Origin: Phymatolithon calcareum
Taxonomy: Eukaryota; Rhodophyta; Florideophyceae; Hapalidiales
Reading direction: 5' to 3'
Assembly (NCBI GenBank): GCA_977006965.1
Contig: OZ345369.1
Location: 2,604,001 to 2,668,000 of the forward strand
DNA length: 64,000 nt
Part shown: positions 10,446 to 20,499 of the stretch, piece by piece
Numbering within the stretch: the first letter of the stretch is position 1
Layout of the letters: every line of letters starts with the position of its first letter
The notes under the pieces: generated by a model
Seen by the model: only the letters and a program-made list of their open reading frames with translations
The model's database searches: none
Told to the model about the DNA's origin: nothing
Made by a program: the position numbers and the translations under genes

Positions 10446-11990
10446 TCATTCTAGGTTGCCGCCTTGTCCCTAATACAGGGACTCTTCATGTTCCGTAAGA
10501 ACAATTATGGTGACGCTGTACAATAGTAGGGAGTCTAGTGCCTTCTCCGTTCTTAGCATTGCTGCAGGGTCCAGTTCGTACTTTGACAGGTTCTTGCGCA
10601 GGATCTCCAAGTGTTGTTCTGCAACCGGCCCAAATTTTTCTGATATTAACGCCACCCAAGACGTCATTGTGAGTAACGGGTAACTTCTCAACTACTTCTA
10701 ACTTATCGCATTCCATTTCCCTAACGTTTCCTTGATTCGAGTTTCTCTCTATATGAGAGTTCGAGTTCGTCTTTCGCATTCATATTCAGTCTATTTGTCG
10801 ATCCTCTTAGATCCGAGTATGCGTTGAAGTGCAATAAGCTCAATTTCAGCGCCGGGTCCGAAATAATCACCGAGGATTGATTTCCTCCACAGCGGAGCTC
10901 TGTTAAAAATCAGTCCTCGGCATCTTAGCCTTGTCGTCCTGTCTCTTATTTGTAGCACTCCTGGCAACTGCTTAATTTGGTTTATCGGGATTTACACTGA
11001 GCGATCCTCTTCGCATTTTTGCCACACTAGGATTGCATCTTCCAATCGCCGCTTCTTTCACACTTTGCCTCTCCTCCTTGTTTCAATGCTTTTCTGAGGT
11101 GCTCCTCGTTTTTGAGATGGTTAATGTCCTCTCTTCCTCGGCATTCGTCTGTCTCTTCCAGGAACGTTTTCCGTTTTAACAGGCTTAATGCAAACCTTTC
11201 CGCTTGGTAAGTCCTCCTTACCTCCGGACTTTCTAGCCGACAGAGCACCCTCATTCGATTTTTCGATGCTCCGCATATTTCCCGAAGACATACTTGTAAA
11301 AAGGACCTTCTCCTGCCTCAATTGCGGCTAGAAACCGCTTCCTCATCAGAGTCAGATGATTTTCATACTCCTATTTGGGGAGAATCAACGACTTGAAAAT
11401 CCTGATGCATATTTCAGGGTGGGATCCACTGACATTAACGCCACTCTGCCTTAGTTTGTGGATGCATCCAACCGCGTTCCGCACTTTCGACTTTTCCATA
11501 TCTTTTGTAACTCCAGTGTTGTTCATACTAATGCCCAGGTATGAAATTCTCCACGCTTGGTGTAGCTCTTTTCTGGCAAGCATGAACTTTCGCTTTCGCT
11601 CTTTCCTGGCTTTGTGTTCCATGTCATAGAATTTTCGTCTGCCCACTCCGCGGCTATGTCCAGTAGCCTTCTTAAACCCTTCGCATTCTTGGCTTGTAGA
11701 ACCACATCGTCCGGAAATAACTGAACTGGCTGCTCGGGCAGACTTCCTGTAACTTTTCCAGCGGCTTCGGCGAACGTATCCATGAATATGTTATAAAGGC
11801 ACGGGCTTAATGGGGACCCTTGTGGAAAACCTCTGTCGATAATGAACCACGTTTTTGATTCGTCCCCTGCAGATGTGATCCACGACTGCTTCAGCAAGTA
11901 GGCTACCATCCTAGTAATATGGCTCGGCAATCTGGTGGTCAGACACTCGTCGAAATTATCCAACAGACCTGACGCCTCTGTAAGTCTTCA
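10446..11990 (-). mobile_element. LINE-B copy, reverse transcriptase to 3' end, decayed
   Basis: Reading the minus strand from 11963 downward, the reverse transcriptase palm contains GFPQGSPLSPCLYNIFMDTF, followed by LFPDDVVLQAKN where the catalytic FADD box has become FPDD. The next module (RISYLGISMNNTGVT, 11371-11646) and the C-terminal helical region (11027-11321) are in shifted frames. The terminal HEESLY and stop are near 10471. No endonuclease is present. The mutated catalytic box and several frameshifts make it inactive. Confidence 0.8.
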
Positions 11991-12109
11991 TTTCATTCCA
12001 TTTTCTGATGTCGGAAGCGTTTTACACAGCCGATTTGATATCTTGGTTTGGAATAGCGTCAAGAACAGTGAAGTATTTTCAAGGTGTGCATTGTAACATT
12101 ATCTTACGG

Positions 12110-12430
12110 ACGAGCCTTTTCTCATCCATGCGTAAAACATGTCCAGGATTCACATCGGTATGTCAAAGTCGAGAGGACCGAGGCTCTCCAGAGACGCAGA
12201 CGAAGCGGAAGCGGTAGTGACGTGTTCGTGAGTAGTCGACAAAGCCTTTTGAAACGTGGATAAGTAATTTCGATACCATAAGTAACGGGCGTAATAGATT
12301 CTGCTGCTCCTGATTGTATGGTTCCCAAGTACTTAAAGTCAATCTTTGTTGCTCCGTCCAGGCGCGCCTGCGCCATCACCTGGGTCAGCACTGTGTGCAC
12401 GGGAACTAGAAACGACCAGCAGGCCATGGA
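12110..12430 (-). mobile_element. LINE-D fragment (region after the reverse transcriptase)
   Basis: The minus strand encodes IDFKYLGTIQSG, an RLCRLL segment and LRASVLSTLTYRCESWT-like sequence. After a frameshift it continues with HVLRMDEKRLVRKIMLQC (about 12090-12150). The same order of blocks follows the YADD box in the LINE-D copy split by the copia element (56600-57030). This is a short 5'- and 3'-truncated piece. Confidence 0.65.
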
Positions 12431-12454
12431 GCGCGAGCTAGCCCACTTTCGCTC

Positions 12455-13056
12455 ACGCTAAGGTGCGCCATCTCCATCCGCATCCTCCGGGCCCGGCGAC
12501 GCCGTTGAGGCGATTCCTGGCGAGCTCAAAGTTTCACGTATCGCTGAACGCCGCATGCAAGAACCTCCGGTTTTTGCAGAACGCAAACTTGAATTGCGAA
12601 ATAAAGGAAATGACTTCGTTGGAGAAACTCAGGCTCCAACCATCCAAGCGCCGTCATCGCAGGCCCCCGCTTCCCAATTTCCACCATTGCTATTCCCTTC
12701 ATCACAATATCCCTCCTCAGCGCGACGTTTACGCGGCATCTCCATGTCGCGCATCACACTGCTCGCATCAAAGCGCTCCCCCTCTAAGTCCTCAGCCTCG
12801 AGCTGAAAATAACTTCCCTCCAACCCCCGTTCGTCCCGCCTTTCTCTGCCGCATCGAGTGCTGACCCGAAGGGCCCGCCTGGTGCCGATGCCGCGTGGTG
12901 GTGGGTCGCCTACGACTCCCCGACCATGTCGCCGAGCGTGCGCGTGCCAGCGTATTTGGACAATCGCGCGAAAACGCTGTACCAGCATTATCTTCTGGTC
13001 GCGGCGGGCCATACTCACTGGCAGCTCTATGATGCGATTAATAAGTCTTGTGCATA
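12455..13056 (+). pseudogene. Unidentified gene remnant, GC-rich, frameshifted
   Basis: Two adjacent plus-strand frames look like one protein. The first (about 12465-12806) is Pro/Ser/Gln rich after a charged helical start containing RIAERRMQEPPVFAERKLEL. The second (about 12790-13056) ends VPAYLDNRAKTLYQHYLLVA.. and a stop at 13054-13056. The aromatic, helical second half is reminiscent of Gag-like proteins, but I do not recognise a family. Base composition is clearly more GC-rich than the hAT element that follows. A minus-strand frame of 169 residues over the same DNA is an antisense shadow. Confidence 0.3.
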
Positions 13057-13106
13057 AAACTGCACGACGCGTTATTATCCCTATTGACGATTGCAGATCT
13101 CGGCAC

Positions 13107-13856
13107 CAAGCTTGGAACAAATTTGATTTCAATTCCAATTAATTGCAATTCGAGTTAATTGTACAATAGACTCGTGATTGAAATTTGCGAGGTACGATGA
13201 GCATCTAATTGCAATGTGTATTTCTCACGAAGATTCAATTGCGATACGTATTGCGCTACGTTTTTTCTATTTATATGCTGCATCAGAAAAATCTACGTTT
13301 TCTTCCGCATTCGATGCATTTGAATACGTACACCTTTTGTACTTTCAACAAACCTCTATGTTAGCACATTGCATCAGATAAACGTGGCTGCTGCATAGAA
13401 GTACGATGGTTCTCCTATAAAAGCCAAAGAGACTGCTAAGTTAATATCGCCAGGGCCAAATTCACCATGTCGCCTCCATCACGCAAACCCTCGAAGAAAG
13501 AGGTGGCCCTACCTCTCATGAAGAAGCCCCGCGAAGAACTTCGCGATGTCAATATTCGTCGAGGATCCGGTGTTCGAAAAAATGTGACTTTTCAAGTGTT
13601 TCAGTGTCCGGGTGGAGAGACATGCACCTCCCAGTCAAAACCGGAGTTTGTTTTTGAGCACAACAAGGGCTACACAAACCCCTATAACCATCTCAAGAAG
13701 TGTTCGGCTTCGCTAATTGGTAAACGAATTGCAGTATCGATTGCAGTAGGGATTGCCAATTGCCGTTTAAATTGAAAAGAAGAAGAGGCGAACTGTTTAA
13801 TTGCACTATTGCTCTTTCCTTTAGCAATTCCAGCAATTGAATTAGTTCCAAGCCTG
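13107..13856 (+). mobile_element. hAT element, non-autonomous, 750 bp
   Basis: The element is flanked by a perfect 8-bp target duplication CTCGGCAC (13099-13106 and 13857-13864). The termini are inverted repeats, CAAGCTTGGAAC on the left and CAGGCTTGGAAC when read inward from the right. The subterminal sequence is rich in AATTGCAATT-type words, as in the other hAT elements of this window. It contains one ORF encoding only an N-terminal zinc-finger segment and no DDE catalytic domain. Confidence 0.85.
13467..13775 (+). CDS. BED-type zinc-finger ORF inside hAT element, 102 aa
   Basis: The protein starts with a basic segment rich in Lys and Pro. It continues with a zinc-finger-like pattern: CPGGETC at residues 51-57, then a spacer, then GYTNPYNHLKKC at residues 72-83. 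This fits the BED/C2H2 fold at the N-terminus of many hAT transposases, where it binds transposon ends. The frame ends inside the element soon after the finger, so the RNase H-like catalytic domain and hAT dimerisation region are absent. The hAT at 53176-54104 carries a comparable finger-only ORF with a GYTNFVSHVQSEH motif. It may be a simple internal-deletion product or a DNA-binding repressor-like peptide. Confidence 0.55.
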   Translation: MSPPSRKPSKKEVALPLMKKPREELRDVNIRRGSGVRKNVTFQVFQCPGGETCTSQSKPEFVFEHNKGYTNPYNHLKKCSASLIGKRIAVSIAVGIANCRLN

Positions 13857-13864
13857 CTCGGCAC

Positions 13865-14318
13865 TGCGCGATGAACCGCGCTGGCTACCATGCTGTCGAT
13901 TTACTTGAGCTACCTGCCAATGCTCGCATTTGAGTAACTCGTCTAGAAGAAGAGCGATAACATCAGTGACATCCGGTTTCGGATCGTTACGAGCCTTATC
14001 TCCTGTCAGGTCGCGTTCTGGTATTGGTAATGTTGTTCAAACTCTTTCCCACGCTTCAGGGCATTTCGAAACAGATCCTGCGTCCATCGCAAGAGAAAGT
14101 GGAAAGTCTTTGCATAAAACCCTAAAATACGAATTATCTAGAGCTCCAGAAATCTCCTTATAGCAATGCATTCGACAAATAGTGCATGTGGTCGAATATT
14201 CTGGATATTTCTCGAATGTTTCCAGGAGCATACAGTCGTGGATACTGACAGCTAGGAAAGCTGGCCCTACTTAAGAACTACATGCACGTCCTTGTTACAT
14301 ATTTCGTGACGAAAAGAC
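13865..14318. other. No recognisable gene
   Basis: Short frames only, between the hAT element and the LINE-A 3' end. No motif or shared repeat is seen. Confidence 0.4.
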
Positions 14319-14342
14319 TTTTTTTTTCCTTTCAAGTTTATT
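14319..14342 (-). promoter_or_regulatory. LINE-A polyadenylation signal and poly(A) tail
   Basis: On the minus strand AATAAA (plus 14337-14342) is followed within 10 bp by a run of A (plus-strand T run 14319-14328). This marks the 3' end of the inserted cDNA. Confidence 0.8.
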
Positions 14343-14530
14343 TAAAAGCCCCACAGACTTCCGAAGATATGGGCAAGGCTTCCTCTGGTGCTACCTACCT
14401 TTTTGTAGCTCATAAAACGTCCACTAGAATCGCAGACGGGAAAACTTAGGACTCAAAGTAGTCCTATCTCAGTCCTCTACGGGATTGTTGGTGCTTGGAC
14501 TCGACCACTTTTTGCCTTGCATTCTGCGGA

Positions 14531-17500
14531 TTAATAGAGGCATTCTTCGTTCTCCATGCGTTCTATGAGTGTCTTGCTAAATAGTAAGAGCTCATCTAGC
14601 GCCTTTTCTGTTTCCAGTCGTTTTTCTCCTTCGAGTTCGTAGCCTGCTAGCGTGCGTTCAAGGGTCTCCATATGCTCTCTGGCTCTGGTGCCGAATTCTT
14701 CAGTCATACTTGTTGTTGACACCTGTGGGAATCTGCCAAAGGCATACTGCAGTGCGAGTTGTCTGTGCTTCACCTTGGGGAACTTGAGGATTGCTGGCAA
14801 TTCTCTTGTTTTGTCGTATGGTATCTTTCTTTTCCGCTTCGATTCTAGGCGGTCTCCTTCCATTTCCAGAAATTTCGATCGAAGTGCTTGCGACGATTTG
14901 TTTGCTTGGATATGCTTTACCGCTTCACCGAACTGCTCTCTGGTCTCCATCGCGGCGATATCTTTCTTCGTGTACTGCCATTCATCGTTGTTTCTTCTTT
15001 CTAGCACTTCCTTTGAATACATACGTTCTTTCGCCTTGTTCCTTCTCAGCATTTTGAAGGCCAACATTTCTCGTCGATGTGCGGCCGCCTGGATCCGGCA
15101 CAGGAGACGGAGCCTATCCGTCCTTCCTCGGGCCAGTGGCCCGAATACTTGATTGAAGAATGTTGCTTCTACTTCCTAGACAGCATTTTGTACGTCTTCT
15201 GTCCAGGGCGTTAAGTGCATTGCGTACTCCCAGCGTGGCTGTACTAGTGCCTTGTATATCTGAACACACTTCTGTATACTCAGCCCTTTCTTGAACACTC
15301 CCAGTGTACGCAACTCGTACACGGCCGTCCTTGATTTCTTTAGTCGTTGCATCATTAACGTATCTGTAACTCCTCCGGGGTCTAGGGATACTCCAAGGTA
15401 CGTGACCTCCGGAACTTGTGCTAGCACCTTGTTCGCTAGCTTGAATGTCTTGCCCAATGTTTCTTCTGATTCGAGGACTTCGCTTTTCCCTTGTTTAGTG
15501 TTCCAAGTCATCTCTCGCTCTTGTGCGCATTGGGTAGCTATATCCAATAGTCCTTGCAGTGCCGCGGGTGATTTCGCAGAGAGAAGAACATCGTCTGCGA
15601 AGAGGATAGCCGGTACTTCAGCCCACGTTTTTGATGCCCGGCTCATTCGTTCTGCGAATTCATCCATGAAGATGTTGTAGAGGCTTGGACTGAGAGGGGA
15701 CCCTTGTGGGACTCCCCTGTCCACTAGAAACCAGTTCCTGTTCGCATCACCAATTGTTGCTACCCAGGATGGTGTCAGGAACGCCTCTGCCATTGCGCAG
15801 ATCTCCTTGGGCAGTACTTGTCTCATTCTGTTCACCAGGTGTACTCTCGGTACTGTGTCGTCGGCAGCCTTAAGGTCCAATACTGCTACACATCTCTGAT
15901 CCTCTTTTAGTAGCTCAGTAGCTCCTAGGATGGCCAGTTCAGTGCTCTTCCCCTTTTGGAACCCAAGCTGATACCAGTGGTTTGCGTATACTGTGCGCAG
16001 CTTCATATCGATAGCTGTCTCAATAATTTTCCTTGCGTGGCTCAGCAAAGAAATCGGTCGGTAGTTTCCGGGGTCCTCATGTGCCCCCTTCTTGTGTATT
16101 GGGACGAGGAGCGCTTTCTGTCAGTGCAGAGGCGTGTCTCCACACCTCCCGCAGGCCTCCCACAAGGCTGTAAGCACTTCGGCGTTGAGCGATATATCGA
16201 CTTTTAGCATTTCAGCCTTCACCTCGTCTAAGCCTGGTTCCTTTCCGTTTGGTGCTTTACGGATAGCCGCTTCAATTTTTGTCCTCATGTCCTCTGTACA
16301 GGAGAATTTTCTTAGTCCGGGTTGCCACTTTTCGGTGCTATGGCATGTCGCTGAGATATGGGCTGAGAATTTCGCGCAATTCATGGGGCTTCCTGTCATC
16401 TCGTTTCTTAGCTTTCTTCTTCGAATTTTCTTTTTCATCTTGGCAAGTTGCTTCAAAGCCGCTGGTCCATCCTTCTCCTCGAGCTCGGCGATGTATTCTT
16501 GATACTGCTCTTTCTTCTTCTTGTTCACCAAGGTTCTGATTTGGTACTTACACTCGTGGTAACTGCCCCAGTCTTCCGGTGATTGGGATGATCTGGCTTT
16601 CCGGTAAAGTTTCTTCCGATTCAGTGCCATTTTGTCAAGCTCTGTGTTCCAAAATGACTTATTGCGTGCCGGTGTGCGTTTTCTAGTTCTCCACGGATCA
16701 CACCAGGTTTTAACAAGTCTCTTGTACCCCTGGTGTAGATCTCTTGCATTTTTGCACTTTTTGAGGTCTTCGATGACTCCGGGAATGCCTTCTTGGTACT
16801 TACGAAGCGCGAATTCTTTCTTCGATTCTTTTCTTGACTTTCCTCCTAAGTCCACAATCTCCCTGTAGATATCGGATACCGATTCGGGGGAGATACTTCC
16901 CTTGAGGTCCTCAATGAGACTACGCATTCGTTCCTTGATTTCATTTTTCCTTTGTGTGTCATCTCGGTCTCTTACACTGATTGGTCGCTTATAATGGTTC
17001 GGGTCACGAACTTGCCGGCTTCGAAGGCGCGTACATACAGGCCTGTGCTGTGTAGCCCCTGTCCATATGTCCTCTGGAGATTTTGGCGCGGATATTGTTA
17101 TTCCTTTTGTGACGAAGAAGTCGATATTGCTCCCGTACTTCTTCGTCTGGAATGTCCGTCCTTTGCTTGCTCTAATGTCCCATCCTTTTCTTTCTGCCCA
17201 CTGGACTCGTTGGTTGCCCCTTCTGTTTGACTGCGTGTCCCACAGCTTGTGTCTTGCGTTCCAGTCACCACAGATGATGGCTTGACCCCTTGCGTGCCTG
17301 TTGATTAGTTGGAGGCATTTGTCGGTTTCCTGACGAGTGGACCTTGGTGACATGTACACTACCCCAACTTTTAGGCTGCCTAGTTGGGCGATAATGATTT
17401 GGAAGTGTACCTTTGCATACTTGAAGATTAGTTTCACTCCACATACACTGCGGAACACCAGTGATACTCCGCCAAAGTTTCTCGCTGTACCTCGCCTTCT

Positions 17501-17704
17501 TGACCCGGGATCTTGGTTACGAGGCCCATCCGACGTTATCAGTTCGGGCCTTGGGGCGTTTATTGAGAACATATCGGTCCGAATGCGGGTGTCGGATCTC
17601 AGATGCGTCTCCGTTAGACCGATGAAGTCGACCTTGTGATTTTGTACCATCTTATGTAGGTACTCCGGGGTTTCTGGTGATCCCCCGACGTTCAGCGTTT
17701 CCAT
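14531..17704 (-). pseudogene. LINE-A ORF2: endonuclease-reverse transcriptase with two in-frame stops
   Basis: One frame runs from the ATG at 17702-17704 to the stop at 14531-14533 (1,057 sense codons if the two stops are bridged). It is broken only by TGA at 16121-16123 and TAG at 15176-15178. The N-terminus is an AP-endonuclease-like domain with GLTETHL, a GDWNARHKLWD box and SNIDFFVTKG. After a Lys-rich linker come the reverse transcriptase blocks: RPISLLSHARKIIE, then LDLKAADDTVPR, GVPQGSPLSPSLYNIFMDEF, LFADDVLLSAK and VTYLGVSLDP. The FADD catalytic pair is present. The first catalytic block reads AADD where family members have AAYD, so an aromatic residue is lost. The C-terminal part after 15176 is Lys/Glu rich and ends MENEECLY. 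The TGA lies where Trp is expected just before QKALLVPIHKKG. Confidence 0.85.
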
Positions 17705-17717
17705 TCTCCAATATCTG

Positions 17718-19016
17718 TTAAATATTATTTTTGGTTGCGATTTGCTCCGAATTTGCGATGGGAGTATTATTGGTTCCTTGCTTCTCTGGGTATCCGGTGA
17801 GACTTGAGGGCTGGCCTCTCGATTCGTTGACTGATGTATTTGGGTCGACCTGCTGAGAAGTCACGTCTTCCACATCTGCCTCGATTATTGTATTAGCTGG
17901 TTCATCTTGTTTAGTTGCCTGGTCGTCATCGATGGACTGTTGTCCCTCGGTTTCTTCATCTTCCTGGCCTGTTGGGTCGCCCTCTTTCCTCATTATTTGT
18001 CGGAAATTAGGGTTTATGAGGTGCCGTCGTGGGAATTGTTCGAGCTTACGTATCTCATCAATTTCCATGGATCTGAGTCTCCGGTCGGCTGCTCTCTCCA
18101 GTCCTTTGTACCACGCTTTTGCGGCCTCATTTGACGCCGTGGACGCGCAGTATCTATCTCGTGCCCTTGTCCTCGTCGCATGTTTCTGTAGTGAGCGCAC
18201 CGACTCACCATGTTGGCTTCTTTTCTTAGGGTTTTCAAACACATTGTACCGATACATGCAGACCATGCCCGCTAAACGCATTAGGTTAACAATGGCGTCC
18301 CATTCTTTCGTTTCTATGAGTACTTCCATTATCGAAGAACCAATGAACGATATGTGGTAAACCGTTTTTGTCTTCAGCATCTCTTTCACAGCTTCCTCAA
18401 TTTGCTCGCGTGGGGCTTTTGGAATTCTTCTGAAGTACAGTGAGACCAATCCAGGTTTCGGTCCCTTTCTTGGAATGCTACTTTCCATTTTGTTTAGGAA
18501 CGTTTCCAAGCGTTCTCTATCCGGCTCTTCAATCGGTTGCGTTGGACGACTGCTTGTAGGTCTTTCGCTTCTCTTCTTCTGCAATTTTTCTCCTCCTGCG
18601 TTAGAAGTCATGAAGTCGCTTGTATTTCCCGTTATGGCCTCCTTGTAAGACTTAACTGGGGGAATTTCTGTGTTCTTGACGAAGACATTGGAGTCTATCT
18701 CGGGGCTCGTCGGCTCCCCTCTGGAATCTAGTTGTACAGATGAATCCTCTAGTGCTCCTGGGGCACCACGTCGGAGCCTTCTGTTCTCTTCCGATAGAGT
18801 CCTCACTGTTGCTTCAAGGGTTTTGACCTTTCCCTCGGTATCTGCTAGCTTGGATTCCAAGGTTGCCAATCTCGATTCCAGTACCGCCATCTGTGCTTTA
18901 AGATCCTTTAGGACATCGGCTGTGACGAACAGACTGCAAGAAAGATCCGTCAGCGACAGTATCCACCATTTCCGCGATTTCATCGCACACGTCTTCTTCA
19001 GAAGAATCATGCCCAA
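17718..19016 (-). CDS. LINE-A ORF1 protein, 432 aa
   Basis: The frame is intact. Residues about 34-82 form a strong coiled coil with heptad repeats (VLESRLATLESKLADTEGKV). This is a common feature of LINE ORF1 proteins, which trimerise and bind the element RNA. A Ser/Pro-rich linker follows. Residues about 185-265 form a compact domain (LVSLYFRRIPKAPREQIEEA.., ISFIGSSIMEVLI) that recurs in decayed form at 21950-22090, 26265-26470 and 36997-37300. The C-terminal third is basic and then acidic/polar. The stop codon lies 13 nt before the ORF2 ATG, so ORF2 could be reached by reinitiation. The true start could be an internal ATG, since the first 30 residues look unrelated. Confidence 0.75.
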   Translation of the reverse strand: MGMILLKKTCAMKSRKWWILSLTDLSCSLFVTADVLKDLKAQMAVLESRLATLESKLADTEGKVKTLEATVRTLSEENRRLRRGAPGALEDSSVQLDSRGEPTSPEIDSNVFVKNTEIPPVKSYKEAITGNTSDFMTSNAGGEKLQKKRSERPTSSRPTQPIEEPDRERLETFLNKMESSIPRKGPKPGLVSLYFRRIPKAPREQIEEAVKEMLKTKTVYHISFIGSSIMEVLIETKEWDAIVNLMRLAGMVCMYRYNVFENPKKRSQHGESVRSLQKHATRTRARDRYCASTASNEAAKAWYKGLERAADRRLRSMEIDEIRKLEQFPRRHLINPNFRQIMRKEGDPTGQEDEETEGQQSIDDDQATKQDEPANTIIEADVEDVTSQQVDPNTSVNESRGQPSSLTGYPEKQGTNNTPIANSEQIATKNNI

Positions 19017-20071
19017 TCTGAATCTAACTGGTACTGCTAGAAAAATGCTGTGCTACTCCGGGATCGCAAACGAGCAGTGTTGCCGAGTCTCTCTTTCCCA
19101 CGCCCTTCAGACCACTTATAGAGTAGTCAATGAAACATGGGGCTTGTGCGTCGTCTATCTAGTGGAATCAGGATATCATATATCATAGCTATCAGTATAT
19201 CTGTTTTAGCTCTAGACAAGCTACTCTTCTTCACTATCCTCTTTTACGAAGACATGGAATAGACAAGGGGCCAATTGAGGAAATCTGATCAATGTACCGC
19301 AAGCTTTTCCCTTCGCCCTTTTACGGGAGAGGGTTTTTGCAGCTAGGGCTACGACGTTGACCAGGGTTACAAGTATTTAAATATATGATCGAAGCTAAAT
19401 CGTAGCTGCTGAAACGCATCTCCCTTGCAGTCTCGGTCCATTGTGAAAATTCAGTTCATGTTCTGCAATTAGTACTTAGTTGTAGCTCTTATAGGCACCT
19501 TAAACTGCTGTTTGAGACAATTCTCGGACAGATGTAATCCTTTATTTGACATTGGTTGTCATTTAGATTGTTACATCTTATAGAGACGAATTTAGTTTCT
19601 CTACGTGATCTCGGATACGGTGTTTTTTCGACTCCTGAAACATAACAATCACTGCGGCAGAGAATTCGTTATGTTTTCAAGAAGAATACAGTACAATAAA
19701 GATTAGAAGCCAGTGAGACATGTCTGAAGTGTGTCAAAGTAACTAATAAGAGCGGCATCTGTTCTTTCCACTCTTGTTTACCAATCGAGCTGATATTGAT
19801 CAAATCAACGCTACTGTCCTTGAGCACCGACAGCCATAGCTGTACGGGGTCCTGGTTGTTACCTCTGCAATGGAGCTCCCCATTGTATTCTCACGGAGGT
19901 TACTGTTAGGGTACCTGTCATATCATTTTTTTCATACTAATGGTCCGAACCAGTTCTAACCGATCTACAGAAACCTTCAGCCCAGACCATCGGTTTAGGA
20001 TAGCTTACCGCTCAGCCCAGACCATTAAGGATCCGCGAACCATTATGTGGTCCGAAATGGGCTGGTTAACC

Positions 20072-20096
20072 GGTCCGAACCGGTTCGAACCGGACC
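20072..20096. repeat. Near-palindromic GGTCCG/CGGACC motif
   Basis: The 25-bp block runs from ggtccg to cggacc through a central accggttcgaaccgg core, so it reads almost the same on both strands. Diverged half-copies (ggtccgaa) occur just upstream at about 19940 and 20050. Confidence 0.55.
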
Positions 20097-20225
20097 ATAT
20101 CTACATGTAACTGTGGGTACTTCCGCCTTCACTCTTTGCGCATGACGCCTGAGGGCAAGCTTAATGTAATGTGCATAGTTTTCAGTATTCTTCATGTGAG
20201 GATACGCACCGTGCAATTTATAAAA

Positions 20226-20318
20226 AATATAACCAAAATTAAAGGTAGGCGCCGTGACTGCCAGCGGAATATATTCTGCAGCTGGACGATTCGAATAATC
20301 TTTAATTTTGGTTATATT
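20226..20318. repeat. 19-bp perfect inverted repeat, hairpin with 55-nt loop
   Basis: aatataaccaaaattaaag at 20226-20244 is the exact reverse complement of 20300-20318. No target duplication is evident, so this is either a small MITE core or a transcript hairpin. Confidence 0.7.
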
Positions 20319-20499
20319 TACGCTGATTCTGTATTCTTGGACGACATGTTCTTTCTCAAAATCGATGATATCTAGAAATCGAGGTGCCAATTATCATGGA
20401 TTGACTGTACCATGAGTTTCACACCGACGACCGGCATCGCCAATACAGCGATGGCCTGGAATCGTTTCGCATACCATCGAAAAACTCGATCACCTGACC

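Larger units (their letters stand above)
14319..19190 (-). mobile_element. LINE-A non-LTR retrotransposon, nearly complete
   Basis: Read on the minus strand, the order is ORF1 (17718-19016), a 13-nt gap, ORF2 with endonuclease, reverse transcriptase and C-terminal region (14531-17704), and about 200 bp of 3' UTR with AATAAA and a poly(A) run at 14319-14328. This two-ORF layout with an N-terminal AP-type endonuclease is that of the younger LINE clades. There is no RNase H domain that I can see. The 5' end is not defined because I could not find a target duplication, so 19190 is approximate. This is the reference copy for family A in this window. Confidence 0.85.
19200..20440. other. No gene; short repeats and palindromes
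   Basis: No conserved frame is seen. Between about 19925 and 20100 the words ggtccgaa and cagcccagaccat recur several times. A near-palindrome and a 19-bp inverted repeat are listed separately. Confidence 0.45.

Noticed and set aside
12629-13138. 169-residue minus-strand ORF
   Set aside because: It is antisense to better plus-strand frames in GC-rich DNA and runs across the hAT boundary at 13107, so it cannot be an old gene.
16121-16123. TGA in LINE-A ORF2 as evidence for a TGA-Trp genetic code
   Set aside because: TGA and TAG both occur as isolated stops in this ORF, while the intact transposase, ORF1 and protease frames end normally and use no internal TGA. Ordinary nonsense mutation is simpler.
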